Source: an uncultured Marinobacter sp.
Lineage (GTDB): Bacteria > Pseudomonadota > Gammaproteobacteria > Pseudomonadales > Oleiphilaceae
Direction of reading: 5' to 3'
DNA: 64,000 bases
NCBI RefSeq assembly: GCF_913055835.1
Contig: NZ_CAJXKQ010000017.1
Coordinates: 1-64,000 of the forward strand
Shown: piece after piece, positions 1 through 8,713 of the stretch
How positions within the stretch are numbered: the first letter of the stretch is position 1
Layout of the letters: every line of letters begins with the position of its first letter
The notes under the pieces: model-generated
Told to the model about the DNA's origin: nothing
Database searches by the model: none
The model's input: only the letters and a program-made list of their open reading frames with translations
Made by a program: the position numbers and the translations under genes

Positions 1-1
1 C

Positions 2-943
2 ATTGGGGCGATCATTGCGGGTCTGATTCTGCTGGTGTGGAGTGCGGACAAATTTGTGGAAGGCTCGGCTACCACAGCCAGCCACTTTGGGATGCCACCT
101 CTGCTGATCGGTATGGTGGTGGTGGGCTTTGGCACATCTGCGCCGGAGATGGCCGTTTCTGCGCTGGCCGCTTCCCAGGGCAATCCTGGGCTGGCGCTGG
201 GCAACGCTTATGGCTCAAACATCACCAACATAGCCCTGATTCTTGGTATTACCGCACTGCTGGCTCCCATAGCCGTGCATTCGCAGGTCATGCGCAAAGA
301 ACTCCCCATCCTGATACTGGTCACCGCCTTCGCTGGCTGGCTGCTTTGGGACGGTAACCTTACCCGGATAGACGCCGTTGGTCTGATGCTGGTTTTCGTG
401 GTGCTGATCGGCTGGAGCATCTATCAGGGCCTTCGGCAACCCGACGATGCTCTGGCAAAAGAGATGAGCGAAGAAGTGCCTGCCATGCCGTTGCGCAAAG
501 CGCTTTTATGGCTCGTGGTCGGTCTACTGTTGCTGATTGTCAGTTCCCGCATTCTGGTGTGGGGGGCCGTTGATCTGGCCACCATGTTCGGCATCAGTGA
601 TCTGGTTATCGGCCTCACCATTGTGGCCATTGGCACCTCACTCCCGGAGCTGGCCTCGTCCATCATCGCCGCCCGCAAAGGGGAGCACGATCTGGCCCTG
701 GGCAATATACTGGGCTCCAACCTGTTCAATACTCTGGCTGTTGTGGGCATTGCGGGGATGATTGCGCCCATGTCGGTGGCACCAGAGGTGCTTACCCGGG
801 ACTTCCCGGTTATGGCGGCTCTCACCCTGGTTCTGTTTGCTATGTGCTATGGTTTCCGTGGCCCCGGGCGCATTAACCGGCTTGAGGGCTGCGGCCTGCT
901 GCTTGCCTTCGTGGCTTATACGGTGTATCTCTTGGCCTTTTGA
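2..943 (+). CDS. CaCA-family Na+/Ca2+ exchanger (YrbG-like), 5' end missing
   Basis: Inner-membrane cation/Ca2+ antiporter of the CaCA family. The reading frame is open from base 2, so the start lies left of the window; the GTG at 35 is internal, because the codons before it already read IGAIIAGLILLVWSADKF, the usual first helix. Both alpha-repeats are visible: GFGTSAPEM followed by GNAYGSN in the first half, and AIGTSLPEL followed by GNILGSN in the second. These carry the conserved acidic and Asn ion-binding residues. The 313 visible codons are close to the usual full length of about 320. The stop is 12 bases before the next gene, so the two may be co-transcribed. Family call is firm; ion specificity is inferred. 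Confidence 0.9.
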   Translation: MGAIIAGLILLVWSADKFVEGSATTASHFGMPPLLIGMVVVGFGTSAPEMAVSALAASQGNPGLALGNAYGSNITNIALILGITALLAPIAVHSQVMRKELPILILVTAFAGWLLWDGNLTRIDAVGLMLVFVVLIGWSIYQGLRQPDDALAKEMSEEVPAMPLRKALLWLVVGLLLLIVSSRILVWGAVDLATMFGISDLVIGLTIVAIGTSLPELASSIIAARKGEHDLALGNILGSNLFNTLAVVGIAGMIAPMSVAPEVLTRDFPVMAALTLVLFAMCYGFRGPGRINRLEGCGLLLAFVAYTVYLLAF

Positions 944-955
944 GGAGCGAAAATT

Positions 956-1576
956 ATGTCACTGGCAGCCTGGCTGACCTTCCTTGTTGCGGCCGTACTG
1001 ATCAGCGTTTCCCCCGGCGCCGGGGCGATCAATACCATGAGCAATGGCATGCGTTACGGTGTTCGCCGTTCGCTGCCAGCCATCATGGGGCTGCAACTTG
1101 GTTTTGGCATCCAGATTCTGCTGGTGGGTGCCGGGCTGGGCGCCATCATTGCCTCCTCGAACATTGCTTTGTCGGTCATCAAGTGGCTGGGCGTTGCCTA
1201 CCTGATCTGGCTTGGCATTTCCAAATGGCGCGAGCCGGTGATGGAGTCCATGGACGATGACCGTCAGCCCGTGAGCGGCCACAAAAGGTTCTGGAATGCG
1301 GTGTTCGTGAACCTGACCAACCCCAAGGCCACGGTCTTTCTCGTGGCCCTGTTCCCTCAGTTCCTCGTGGCCGGAGCACCCCATGGCCCGCAGCTGGTTA
1401 CCATGGGCGCTACCCTGATCCTGGTGGATTGCCTGGTGATGCTCGGCTATGCCCTGCTCGCCAGCCAACTGTTCCGGTTCATGACCACCGCCCGCCGCCA
1501 GCGCCAGATGAACCGGGTGTTTGGCGGGCTGTTCGTCACGGCGGCTGTGGCCCTGGCCAGCTTCAAACGCGCCTGA
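956..1576 (+). CDS. LysE/RhtB-family amino-acid exporter
   Basis: A 206-residue inner-membrane protein of the LysE/RhtB translocator family, which exports amino acids or related small molecules. The N-terminal helix with SPGAGAINTMSNGMRYG is the family signature region, followed by GLQLGFGIQILLVGAGLGA and a mid-protein VNLTNPKATVF segment, another family hallmark. About six hydrophobic helices fit the usual topology. A GAGG Shine-Dalgarno overlaps the stop region of the exchanger gene, giving a well-supported ATG and suggesting translational proximity. The substrate cannot be read from the sequence. Confidence 0.88.
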   Translation: MSLAAWLTFLVAAVLISVSPGAGAINTMSNGMRYGVRRSLPAIMGLQLGFGIQILLVGAGLGAIIASSNIALSVIKWLGVAYLIWLGISKWREPVMESMDDDRQPVSGHKRFWNAVFVNLTNPKATVFLVALFPQFLVAGAPHGPQLVTMGATLILVDCLVMLGYALLASQLFRFMTTARRQRQMNRVFGGLFVTAAVALASFKRA

Positions 1577-1588
1577 TGTCGAGCGGAA

Positions 1589-2029
1589 TCAGCGCAGGAT
1601 GCACTCGCGGCTCAGCTTCTGGCTGACCGTTCTGCGCTGCTGCCTGAGGCTATTTCCCCTGTCATTGCTATAGCCAGCCCGCAGCTTGGACTGGATCCGC
1701 TCCAGTTTGCTTCTGTAGGTTGCGCAGGTCTTCTCCAGCTCGGCATCGGCCTTTTCCTTTGCGCTTTTACCGGAGCCTCCCGGACGGCCCGAGGCAAGCA
1801 GGCCTTCAACGTCTTTACGGATCCCGGATACACGCTTCCCTTGCCTCAGGTTCTCCGACATCGGCACTGTGACAGGGGCCTGCACGTCGAGCTGCTTATG
1901 GGGGATTTCTCCCGGCGGGTAATCAGAGAAGTGTGCCACACCCCGGCTGTCTATCCAGGTATAGACCTCGGCGCTGGCGACTGAAGCGAGAAAAAAAGAC
2001 AAAACAAGACCTGCCATCATCCTTGGCAT
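1589..2029 (-). CDS. DUF4124 domain secreted protein
   Basis: A 146-residue protein with a cleavable-looking signal peptide (about residues 1-20, ending ASVASA) followed directly by EVYTWIDSRGVAHFSDYPP, the characteristic DUF4124 beta segment (W-D-x-x-G-x-x-H-F-S-D). The C-terminal half is charged and probably helical (KSAKEKADAELEKTC). The function of DUF4124 proteins is unknown; they are usually small periplasmic or envelope proteins. A GGGAG sequence sits at good distance before the ATG. The gene is convergent with the LysE gene, leaving only 12 bases between stops. Confidence 0.8.
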   Translation of the reverse strand: MPRMMAGLVLSFFLASVASAEVYTWIDSRGVAHFSDYPPGEIPHKQLDVQAPVTVPMSENLRQGKRVSGIRKDVEGLLASGRPGGSGKSAKEKADAELEKTCATYRSKLERIQSKLRAGYSNDRGNSLRQQRRTVSQKLSRECILR

Positions 2030-2093
2030 ACGGTTCCACTCCCTGTGGTTTGGTAATTTGGCGAGGCAGTATAACGAAAAAAGCAGTGGTCTT

Positions 2094-2138
2094 GGGGTCA
2101 GAAGAAGATGGGGTCAGAAGAACTTTTCTTCTGACCCC
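2094..2138. repeat. GGGGTCAGA palindromic element, with one extra direct copy
   Basis: GGGGTCAGAAGAA occurs at 2094-2106 and again at 2110-2122. The second copy forms a perfect 13-bp inverted repeat with 2126-2138 across a 3-base loop. A related perfect palindrome lies at 15344-15372. The GGGGTCAGA stem is typical of REP/MITE-like elements mobilised by REP-associated tyrosine transposases (family knowledge). It sits 11 bases past the stop of glcF and could also act as its transcript end. Confidence 0.75.
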
Positions 2139-2149
2139 GTTTTCAGCGG

Positions 2150-3358
2150 TTACTGGTCGAGAAGCTCAATCCAGTGCTGCACCGGCACCGGTGACTTGGT
2201 CTCCAGGTGCATCTGGCAACCGATGTTGGCGGTTACGATGCGGGCCGGATTATCGACGGTCAAAGCCTTCAGTTTGTTGCCCAGCAGTTTCTGGCTCATC
2301 TCCGGCTGAGTCACCGAATAGGTGCCGGCAGAGCCGCAGCAAAGATGCTTGTCCTTGGTGGCAGCCAGATTGACACCGGCACGGGACAGCACCTGTTCCA
2401 CCACACCGTTCTGCTTCATGGCGTGCTGCAATGTGCAGGGGCAATGGAACGCTACCTTGCCCGGGTCCTGGCGCACCTTGAGTGTCTCCAGGTCCTGTTT
2501 CAGCAGGAACGCACCAAGGTCGGTGCACAGCTCGCTCACCTTCTGCGCCTTGGCGGCGTAGACCGGGTCGTCTTTCAGAAGATGACCGTAATCCTGCACC
2601 ATGGCGCCACAGCCGGAAGCCGTCATCACAATCGCTTCCGCACCCGCTTCGATGGCAGGCCACCAGGCATCAATGTTCTGGCGCATTCTTTCCAGGCCTT
2701 TCTCATGCTCGGAAAGGTGGTAATTCACGGCGCCACAACAGCCGGCCTCCGGTGCTTCCACCATGGTGATGCCGAGCCGGTCCAGAACCCGGGCTGCAGC
2801 AGCGTTGGTGTTCGGAGTGGCCGAAGGCTGCACGCAACCTGCCAGCGCCAGCACAATGCGGCTGTGGCTGGCTGCGGGCCATGGGCTGGCCTGTTTTCTG
2901 GGCGGCACCTTGGTGCGCAGTTTTTCCGGCAATACCGGGCGGAATACCTGTCCCAGGCGAAGCAAAACACCAAACAACTGGCGGTTCGGAATCACCCGGG
3001 CCAGGGACCAGCGCAGCCACTTGTCTTTTGGTTTCCGGGGCAGCTCCTTTTCCATCAGGCCACGGCTGATATCCACCAGGCGGCCATACTGGACACCCGA
3101 GGGACAGGTCGTCTCACAGCTGCGACAGGTCAGGCACCGATCCAGGTGTTCCTGGGTTTTCTCGGTGACTTCCGCCCCTTCCAGGAACATTTTCATCAGG
3201 TAGATCCGGCCCCTTGGGCCGTCCCGCTCATCGTTCAGTTCCTGGTAGGTCGGGCAAGTAGCGGTGCAGAAGCCACAATGCACACAGGCCCGCAGGATGG
3301 ACTCGGCTTCCTGGCCTTCCTTGGTGTTGGCAAATTGTTGAACCAGATTCGTCTGCAT
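2150..3358 (-). CDS. glcF: glycolate oxidase iron-sulfur subunit GlcF
   Basis: A 402-residue electron-transfer subunit of the membrane-associated glycolate oxidase (glycolate to glyoxylate, electrons to quinone). Two ferredoxin-type clusters are visible in the N-terminal third: CVHCGFCTATCP and CLTCRSCETTCP. The C-terminal half has two cysteine-rich CCG motifs (CCGAVNYHL and CCGSAGTYS), as expected for the GlcF/LutA/HdrB fold. Length matches E. coli GlcF. It is the last gene of the dctP-Q-M-glcG-D-E-F series, two bases after the stop of glcE, so coupled translation is likely. Confidence 0.95.
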   Translation of the reverse strand: MQTNLVQQFANTKEGQEAESILRACVHCGFCTATCPTYQELNDERDGPRGRIYLMKMFLEGAEVTEKTQEHLDRCLTCRSCETTCPSGVQYGRLVDISRGLMEKELPRKPKDKWLRWSLARVIPNRQLFGVLLRLGQVFRPVLPEKLRTKVPPRKQASPWPAASHSRIVLALAGCVQPSATPNTNAAAARVLDRLGITMVEAPEAGCCGAVNYHLSEHEKGLERMRQNIDAWWPAIEAGAEAIVMTASGCGAMVQDYGHLLKDDPVYAAKAQKVSELCTDLGAFLLKQDLETLKVRQDPGKVAFHCPCTLQHAMKQNGVVEQVLSRAGVNLAATKDKHLCCGSAGTYSVTQPEMSQKLLGNKLKALTVDNPARIVTANIGCQMHLETKSPVPVQHWIELLDQ

Positions 3359-3360
3359 AA

Positions 3361-4428
3361 TTACAACCAGCTGTATAAACGTCCGGGATTGAAGATGTTG
3401 TCCGGATCAAAAGCATTCTTGATTCGGCGCTGGATACCCTTCAGCGCCTCCGGTTGATGGTGCATCACCTCACCGGCACGGTCGCCACCACGGAAGAGGC
3501 TGACCTGGCCACCGGCAGTACGGGCGGCGGGTTCGAGATCCTTGAGCTCACCGGCACCCCGGAACCAGCGCTGGGAACCGGCCCAGTCTATGAACCAGTT
3601 GCCTTCCAGTTTTGGCATCGCAGCAGTTGAGCCCACAGAAAAGCGCCACAGGGGCACATCGTTACCGGCAAAAAACTCGTGGTGGAAATCCTGCACTTCC
3701 TGCCAGAACTTATCGCCCTGCTCCATCACTTCACCAGACCACTTTTCAGCCGTGGCTTCCACACCGGATTTCGCACCGGCCAGGCGCAGATAAACCTTGC
3801 CGTCGACCCAGCAGGCGGCGGTGATCGGCTTGGGCTCGGCGGCGCGGCTGTTCATGTAGTGAATCACCTCGTCCATGCCCATTTCCTGGACCAGGGTCAG
3901 GGAGGCCGCCGGTTTCGGCATCACTTTCATGCTGATTTCGGTGATCACGCCCAGTGTTCCGAGCGCACCCGCCTGAAGCCGGGATACGTCGTAGCCGGCC
4001 ACGTTTTTCATCACCTGGCCGCCAAAGCGAAGGTGTTCTGCCTTGCCGTTCAGCAGCCGGATACCAAGCACCTGGTCCCGCACCGATCCGGCCCAGGGTC
4101 GCCCCGGGCCAGAGAGGTTGCAGGCCAGGGTGCCGCCGATGGTGGAGGCCCCGCCAAAATGCGGTGGTTCGAAGTGCAGACACTGCCCCTCTTCGGCCAA
4201 CGTCGCTTCGATCTCGCTCAGCGGCGTGCCGGCACGGACGGTCAGCACCAGCTCTACCGGGTGGTAATCCACGATGCCAGTGTGCTCGCCCACGTTGAGG
4301 GTTCCGGCATCGGTGTCGGCTTCCCGGCCCATGAAGGCCTTGGTGCCACCGCCGACAATATTCAGTTTGTGCCCGCTGTCCCGGGCCTGGAGCACCTGCT
4401 CCTTCAGTTGTTGGGAAATATCAGCCAT
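3361..4428 (-). CDS. glcE: glycolate oxidase FAD-binding subunit GlcE
   Basis: The second flavin-type subunit of glycolate oxidase, 355 residues from the chosen start. An FAD-binding PCMH fold is shown by PPHFGGASTIGGTLACNLSG and the GDxxLG-like stretch FGGQVMKNVAGYDVSRLQAG. A longer open frame runs to 4470, but the ATG at 4428 (MADISQQLKEQ) is preferred. It overlaps the stop of glcD by eight bases (ATGGCTGA), as is usual in glc operons, and the extra 14 residues look like antisense-frame noise. It works with GlcD and GlcF as a three-subunit enzyme at the cytoplasmic membrane. Confidence 0.93.
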   Translation of the reverse strand: MADISQQLKEQVLQARDSGHKLNIVGGGTKAFMGREADTDAGTLNVGEHTGIVDYHPVELVLTVRAGTPLSEIEATLAEEGQCLHFEPPHFGGASTIGGTLACNLSGPGRPWAGSVRDQVLGIRLLNGKAEHLRFGGQVMKNVAGYDVSRLQAGALGTLGVITEISMKVMPKPAASLTLVQEMGMDEVIHYMNSRAAEPKPITAACWVDGKVYLRLAGAKSGVEATAEKWSGEVMEQGDKFWQEVQDFHHEFFAGNDVPLWRFSVGSTAAMPKLEGNWFIDWAGSQRWFRGAGELKDLEPAARTAGGQVSLFRGGDRAGEVMHHQPEALKGIQRRIKNAFDPDNIFNPGRLYSWL

Positions 4429-5893
4429 GGGCGGCTTCCGTATGCTCGTGCGTGTGTTGTTTGTGCTCAAGGGAGCGATATTCCTGGCAGAACCGCAGGG
4501 CCGGTACGCCCTTGCCCGGGTTCAGGATACCGGCGGGATCAAACGCGGCCTTCACGTCGTGGAACTGCTGCAATTCCTCGTCATTGAACTGCACTGCCAT
4601 CTGGCGGATTTTTTCAACGCCTACACCGTGCTCGCCGGTAATACAGCCGCCCACTTCCACGCACATTTCCAGAATGCGTGAACCGAAGGCCTCCGTGCGC
4701 TCGAACTCGCCGGGCACATTCGCATCAAACAGGATCAGCGGGTGCAGGTTGCCGTCACCGGCATGGAACACGTTGGCGACACGCAAACCAAACTCTTCGG
4801 ACATCTTCTCCATTTCCGTGAGAACGTAGGCGATCTCGCGGCGGGGAATGGTGCCATCCATGCAGTAATAGTCCGGGGAGATCCGGCCCACGGCCGGGAA
4901 CGCCGACTTGCGGCCTTTCCACAACAGGGCGCGCTCTTCCTCACTCTGGGAGGTTCGTACCGACGTGGCACCGAGTTTTCGGAACACTTCCTCGGCTTCG
5001 GCAATGTGCTCGTGGACTTCCTCCTCGGTACCGTCCACTTCACACAGCAGCAGGGCCTTGGCATCCCGAGGATAGCCAGCCTGGGCAAAGTCATCTGCCG
5101 CGATAATGGCGTGGCCGTCCATCATTTCCAGGCCACCGGGGATGATGCCGTGGGAGATAATCCCGCCCACGGCGTCACCGCCTTTCTGCACGTCATCAAA
5201 CCCGGCCATGACAACCTGAGCCACTTCCGGCTTCGGCAGCAGCTTCACCTTCACTTCGGTAACCACACCCAGCAGACCTTCCGAGCCAGTCATCAAAGCC
5301 AGCAGGTCCATACCGCAGCTGTCCAGACCATCACTGCCCACGGTCACCACGTCACCCTCGGCGGTGACCATTTCCACGCTCAGGATGTTGTGAACGGTCA
5401 GACCGTATTTGAGGCAATGCACGCCGCCGGAGTTCTCCGCCACATTACCGCCGATGGTGCAGGCGATCTGGGACGAGGGATCCGGGCCGTAGTACAAACC
5501 ATACTGGGCCGCTTCTTCGCTGATGGCGAGGTTGCGCACCCCCGGCTGCAGCCTTGCCGTTCGGGCCAGCGGGTCAATCTCCACGATACGGTTGAACTTG
5601 GCCAGCGACAGCACCACACCCTCCTTGTTGGGCATGGCACCGGCACTGAGTCCGGTTCCGGCACCACGGGCCACCACGGGCACTGCGTTCTCGTTGCAGA
5701 TGCGCATCACCCGCTGCACCTGCTCAACGGTTTCCGGCAGCACCACCAGCAGCGGCATTTCGCAATACATCGACATGCCGTCGCATTCGTAGGGCTTCAT
5801 GGTCTCGTCATCGGTGATGACATAGTTCGGGTCGATAAACGCCCGGAACTGCTCCGCCAGCTCGGCTTTGCTGACTTTCGGCTTGGTAGTCAT
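4421..5893 (-). CDS. glcD: glycolate oxidase catalytic subunit GlcD
   Basis: A 490-residue FAD-dependent catalytic subunit that oxidises glycolate, and often D-lactate, to the 2-oxo acid. The N-terminal PCMH domain shows VVARGAGTGLSAGAMP and GGNVAENSGGVHCLKYG. The C-terminal FAD-oxidase domain shows NVFHAGDGNLHPLI and the near-terminal GCITGEHGVGVEKIR, both conserved in the GlcD/D-LDH family. Length is near that of E. coli GlcD (499). The end carries a His-rich tail (HTHEHTEAAHG), an uncommon but harmless extension. It lies 39 bases after glcG and overlaps glcE. Confidence 0.95.
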   Translation of the reverse strand: MTTKPKVSKAELAEQFRAFIDPNYVITDDETMKPYECDGMSMYCEMPLLVVLPETVEQVQRVMRICNENAVPVVARGAGTGLSAGAMPNKEGVVLSLAKFNRIVEIDPLARTARLQPGVRNLAISEEAAQYGLYYGPDPSSQIACTIGGNVAENSGGVHCLKYGLTVHNILSVEMVTAEGDVVTVGSDGLDSCGMDLLALMTGSEGLLGVVTEVKVKLLPKPEVAQVVMAGFDDVQKGGDAVGGIISHGIIPGGLEMMDGHAIIAADDFAQAGYPRDAKALLLCEVDGTEEEVHEHIAEAEEVFRKLGATSVRTSQSEEERALLWKGRKSAFPAVGRISPDYYCMDGTIPRREIAYVLTEMEKMSEEFGLRVANVFHAGDGNLHPLILFDANVPGEFERTEAFGSRILEMCVEVGGCITGEHGVGVEKIRQMAVQFNDEELQQFHDVKAAFDPAGILNPGKGVPALRFCQEYRSLEHKQHTHEHTEAAHG

Positions 5894-5932
5894 AGCACTC
5901 TCTGGGTGTGAATTACGTCAGTCTGACAGTCA

Positions 5933-6358
5933 TCAACCGCGTTTTGTTTCAAAGTGGTCAAGACCGGCCTGGGCGCAGTCCATATCCTGCTGGGGGGTGC
6001 CGGAACTGATTCCGATACCGCCCACCACTTCACCGTCGACAATTACCGGCAGGCCACCGCCAACCGAGCTGATGCGCCCGCCGACCTCGGTATGGATACC
6101 GAAGGCCAGGCTGCCGGGCACGTTCACCTTGTTATAGTCGTGGGTGGCCTTCTTCGCGGCCGCCGCCGTGAACGCCTTGTCCTGGGCAATGGTCACGCTG
6201 GTGATCTTGCCCCCGTCCATGCGCTCAAAGGCGATCAGGTTGCCGGACTCATCGACAATGGCGATGCACATGGGCACGCCGATTTCACGGGCCTTCTCTG
6301 CAGCGCCTTCAATCAGGATCCGCGCGTCGGCAAGGTCCAGTCGTTTGATCGTCAACAT
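5933..6358 (-). CDS. glcG: GlcG/HbpS-like protein
   Basis: A 141-residue protein of the GlcG/HbpS (DUF336) family. The conserved pieces are IAIVDESGNLIAFERMDG, the KAFTAAAAKKAT helix and the C-terminal GGLPVIVDGEVVGGIGISSGTP. Members bind haem or small ligands and are regularly encoded beside glycolate oxidase genes; the exact role of GlcG is not established. No signal peptide is seen, so the protein should be cytoplasmic. It sits between the TRAP permease gene (22 bases upstream) and glcD, which supports a role in glycolate use. Confidence 0.88.
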   Translation of the reverse strand: MLTIKRLDLADARILIEGAAEKAREIGVPMCIAIVDESGNLIAFERMDGGKITSVTIAQDKAFTAAAAKKATHDYNKVNVPGSLAFGIHTEVGGRISSVGGGLPVIVDGEVVGGIGISSGTPQQDMDCAQAGLDHFETKRG

Positions 6359-6380
6359 AAAGCATTACTCCTTGATTTGA

Positions 6381-7913
6381 TTAGCCGTAAACCAGCCCTG
6401 GCAGCCAGGTCACGATGCCGGGGATCAGGATGCACATGAACAGCCCGAACGCCTGAATCGCCAGGAACACCAGGGATGACTTGAAGATGGTACCCATGGA
6501 GATTTCCGGCGGGCAAACGCCGCGGATGTAGAACAGCGCGTACCCAAACGGCGGGCTGAGGAACGACATCTGCATGTTCACCAGGTACAACACCCCGAAC
6601 CAGAGCACTACGTCATCACCGGCAACCGGCGGGAAACCGAACAGGCCGGGGAATTCCAGCGCTTTTACAATCGGAATAAAGATGGGTACCGCGAGCAGCA
6701 GGATACCAACCCAGTCAAGGAACATGCCCAGGACCACCAGCAGCACCATCAGCAGGAACAGAATCCCGTAGGCTGACATGCCGGTGCCCAGAATGGCGTC
6801 GGTTACGAACTGCTGACCGCCCTGAAGGATGTAGAAGCCCACGAACACCGAGGCACCGAACATGATCCAGAGAACCATGGCAGACGCTTTTGCGGTGGTC
6901 ACGGAGGCTTCACGCAGACCGGCAATCGAGAACTTCTTGTGCATCATCGCAACAATGATGGCACCGAAAGAACCGATACCCGCGGCTTCAACCGGCGTGG
7001 CAATACCACCGAACAGCAGACCCAGAACCAGACCAACCAGTGCAAGAGGCGCAATCAGGTTGCCGAGAAGCTTGATTTTCTCCTTGAGACTGATCCGGTC
7101 TTCCACCGGAATCGGCGGGCCAAGCTTCGGGTTCAGCCAGCTGCGAACCAGCACGTAGGTCAGATACAGGCCGGAGAGCAGCAAGCCCGGCAGCAGCGAG
7201 CCCAGATAAAGCTCGCCCACCGACTGCTGCGCCACAACCGCGTACAGGATGGCCAGAATGGAAGGCGGGATGAGGATACCGAGGGTACCACCAGCCATGA
7301 TGGAGCCGATCGCAATCTTGTGATCGTAATGCCGCTTGAGCATTGCAGGCAGTGCGATGATGCCCATGGTGACAACAGCAGCGCCGATAACACCGACCAT
7401 CGCGGCCAGAATCGTAGAGGCAACAATCGTTGCAGCGGCAAGACCGCCACTGATGCCACCCATCCACTTGTACACCACGCTGAACATCTCTTCGATCAGG
7501 CCCGCACGCTCAAGCATGGATGCCATGAAGATGAACAGGGGAATCGCCGCGATGTCCGGGTTCGCCATCAGCGGGAAGATACGCCCGGGGACGATGTTCA
7601 GCATCATGGCATCGCCCACCAGATAGATGAACAGGACCCCGAGACCACCGGTCACGAAAGCCAGGGGCAGCCCCATCATCAGAGCGACGGCCAGAGAACC
7701 GAACATCAGGTAGGTCAGCGGCCCGATTTCGACACCGGAAAGGCTACCCGACAGCCTGAAGAGGAATTTCTCGTCACTCCACGGGTCGTAAAACAGAATG
7801 TTGATCAACTCAACACAGATCATAAATGCCAGCGCCACAGTGGCGATGACCATTAACCATGTACCCAGTTTCCCGGCCATGCCGTTGCTGGGCGCTGCAG
7901 TGGTAGAACTCAT
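6381..7913 (-). CDS. dctM: TRAP transporter large permease (DctM)
   Basis: The 510-residue large membrane subunit of a TRAP transporter, which drives Na+-coupled uptake of a carboxylate delivered by the periplasmic binding protein. It is strongly hydrophobic, with family motifs such as SIMAGGTLGILIPPS and GGIATPVEAAGIG. At 510 residues it is longer than the usual 425-430, because about 70 residues with an extra helix precede the core. This is seen in a subgroup of TRAP systems for larger or keto acids. The start overlaps the dctQ stop by four bases (ATGA). Linkage to glcDEFG suggests a glycolate, lactate or related 2-hydroxy acid substrate (inference). Confidence 0.9.
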   Translation of the reverse strand: MSSTTAAPSNGMAGKLGTWLMVIATVALAFMICVELINILFYDPWSDEKFLFRLSGSLSGVEIGPLTYLMFGSLAVALMMGLPLAFVTGGLGVLFIYLVGDAMMLNIVPGRIFPLMANPDIAAIPLFIFMASMLERAGLIEEMFSVVYKWMGGISGGLAAATIVASTILAAMVGVIGAAVVTMGIIALPAMLKRHYDHKIAIGSIMAGGTLGILIPPSILAILYAVVAQQSVGELYLGSLLPGLLLSGLYLTYVLVRSWLNPKLGPPIPVEDRISLKEKIKLLGNLIAPLALVGLVLGLLFGGIATPVEAAGIGSFGAIIVAMMHKKFSIAGLREASVTTAKASAMVLWIMFGASVFVGFYILQGGQQFVTDAILGTGMSAYGILFLLMVLLVVLGMFLDWVGILLLAVPIFIPIVKALEFPGLFGFPPVAGDDVVLWFGVLYLVNMQMSFLSPPFGYALFYIRGVCPPEISMGTIFKSSLVFLAIQAFGLFMCILIPGIVTWLPGLVYG

Positions 7914-8614
7914 GATGTGCGCTCCTGACCGAGACGAATGAACAGAACGATGTCTTTAAGCAGTTTTGAAAAACCGGCGAGCAACAACAGGATTGCGCCC
8001 ACAAACATCACACCTTTCACGGGGTAGTACTGAATGCCCCAGGTCTCGACAGTTGTCTCCTGCATCATCAGTGAGTCCTGGAAGAAGGTCCAGGAGGTGA
8101 TCGCAAGAACAGCCGCGAAGAGAAAGAAGAACATGGAGGTAAAGATATCCATGCCCACACGCCCGCGAACCGGCAGGAAGTTGTACACAACATCCACCCG
8201 AACGTGAGCTCCGTGCAGCAGCGCGAAGGCGCCGGCAAGAATGTATTGCATACCGAAAATCAGGAAGCTGGCTTCGTGCACCCAGATCGTCGGCATGTTG
8301 AAGAGGTAACGCATTACCACTTCGAAGAAATAGAACAGCACTGCGTTGATGGTCCAGAACGCAACGAAAAGGCCTGACTTCTCGCACATCCAGTCAACGA
8401 TTTTCGTAAACCAGTTACCCTCATATTCAAACTGGGCAAGCGGATCATCTTCTTCAGACTGTAACTCGGAAACCGTTTTCTCGGGCTCGGCTTCATCCCC
8501 GCCATGCTTACTGCTCCACTTGTCCCAAGCCATCATGAGCAGTGGCATTACGGCAAGCCATCCCCAGTAGAACCAGTGCGGCATGACAAAGCCAAATGCA
8601 CTCAGATCAGACAT
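7910..8614 (-). CDS. dctQ: TRAP transporter small permease (DctQ)
   Basis: The 234-residue small membrane subunit of the TRAP transporter. An additional N-terminal helix (HWFYWGWLAVMPLLMMAWD) and a charged cytoplasmic stretch precede the usual four-helix DctQ core, which starts near residue 80. Core features include VMRYLFNMPTIWVHEASFLIFGMQY and a loop GAHVRVDVVYNFLP, both typical of DctQ. The protein is longer than the ordinary 160-180 residues, matching the enlarged DctM partner. It lies downstream of dctP after a hairpin-containing gap and overlaps dctM by four bases. Confidence 0.88.
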   Translation of the reverse strand: MSDLSAFGFVMPHWFYWGWLAVMPLLMMAWDKWSSKHGGDEAEPEKTVSELQSEEDDPLAQFEYEGNWFTKIVDWMCEKSGLFVAFWTINAVLFYFFEVVMRYLFNMPTIWVHEASFLIFGMQYILAGAFALLHGAHVRVDVVYNFLPVRGRVGMDIFTSMFFFLFAAVLAITSWTFFQDSLMMQETTVETWGIQYYPVKGVMFVGAILLLLAGFSKLLKDIVLFIRLGQERTS

Positions 8615-8638
8615 GTTGTTACCACCTAGATCAAAGAG

Positions 8639-8685
8639 CGGGGAAGGAAGAGTTAATCCAGAATCGGCTAACCCTGCCTTCCCCG
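8639..8685 (-). promoter_or_regulatory. stem-loop between dctP and dctQ
   Basis: CGGGGAAGG at 8639-8647 pairs perfectly with CCTTCCCCG at 8677-8685, giving a 9-bp stem with a 29-base loop in the transcript. No U-run follows on the minus strand. It is therefore more likely an mRNA-stabilising or partial-processing hairpin than a terminator. That would leave more dctP than dctQM message, as expected for a binding protein. Confidence 0.55.
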
Positions 8686-8713
8686 TTTATCGTTATTGTT
8701 TAATGGTCAGACT

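Noticed and set aside
2207-3457. 416-codon open frame on the plus strand opposite glcF/glcE
   Set aside because: It is fully antisense to glcF, which has intact cluster motifs; the translation is His/Gln/Val-rich with no family features, as expected from GC-rich antisense frames.
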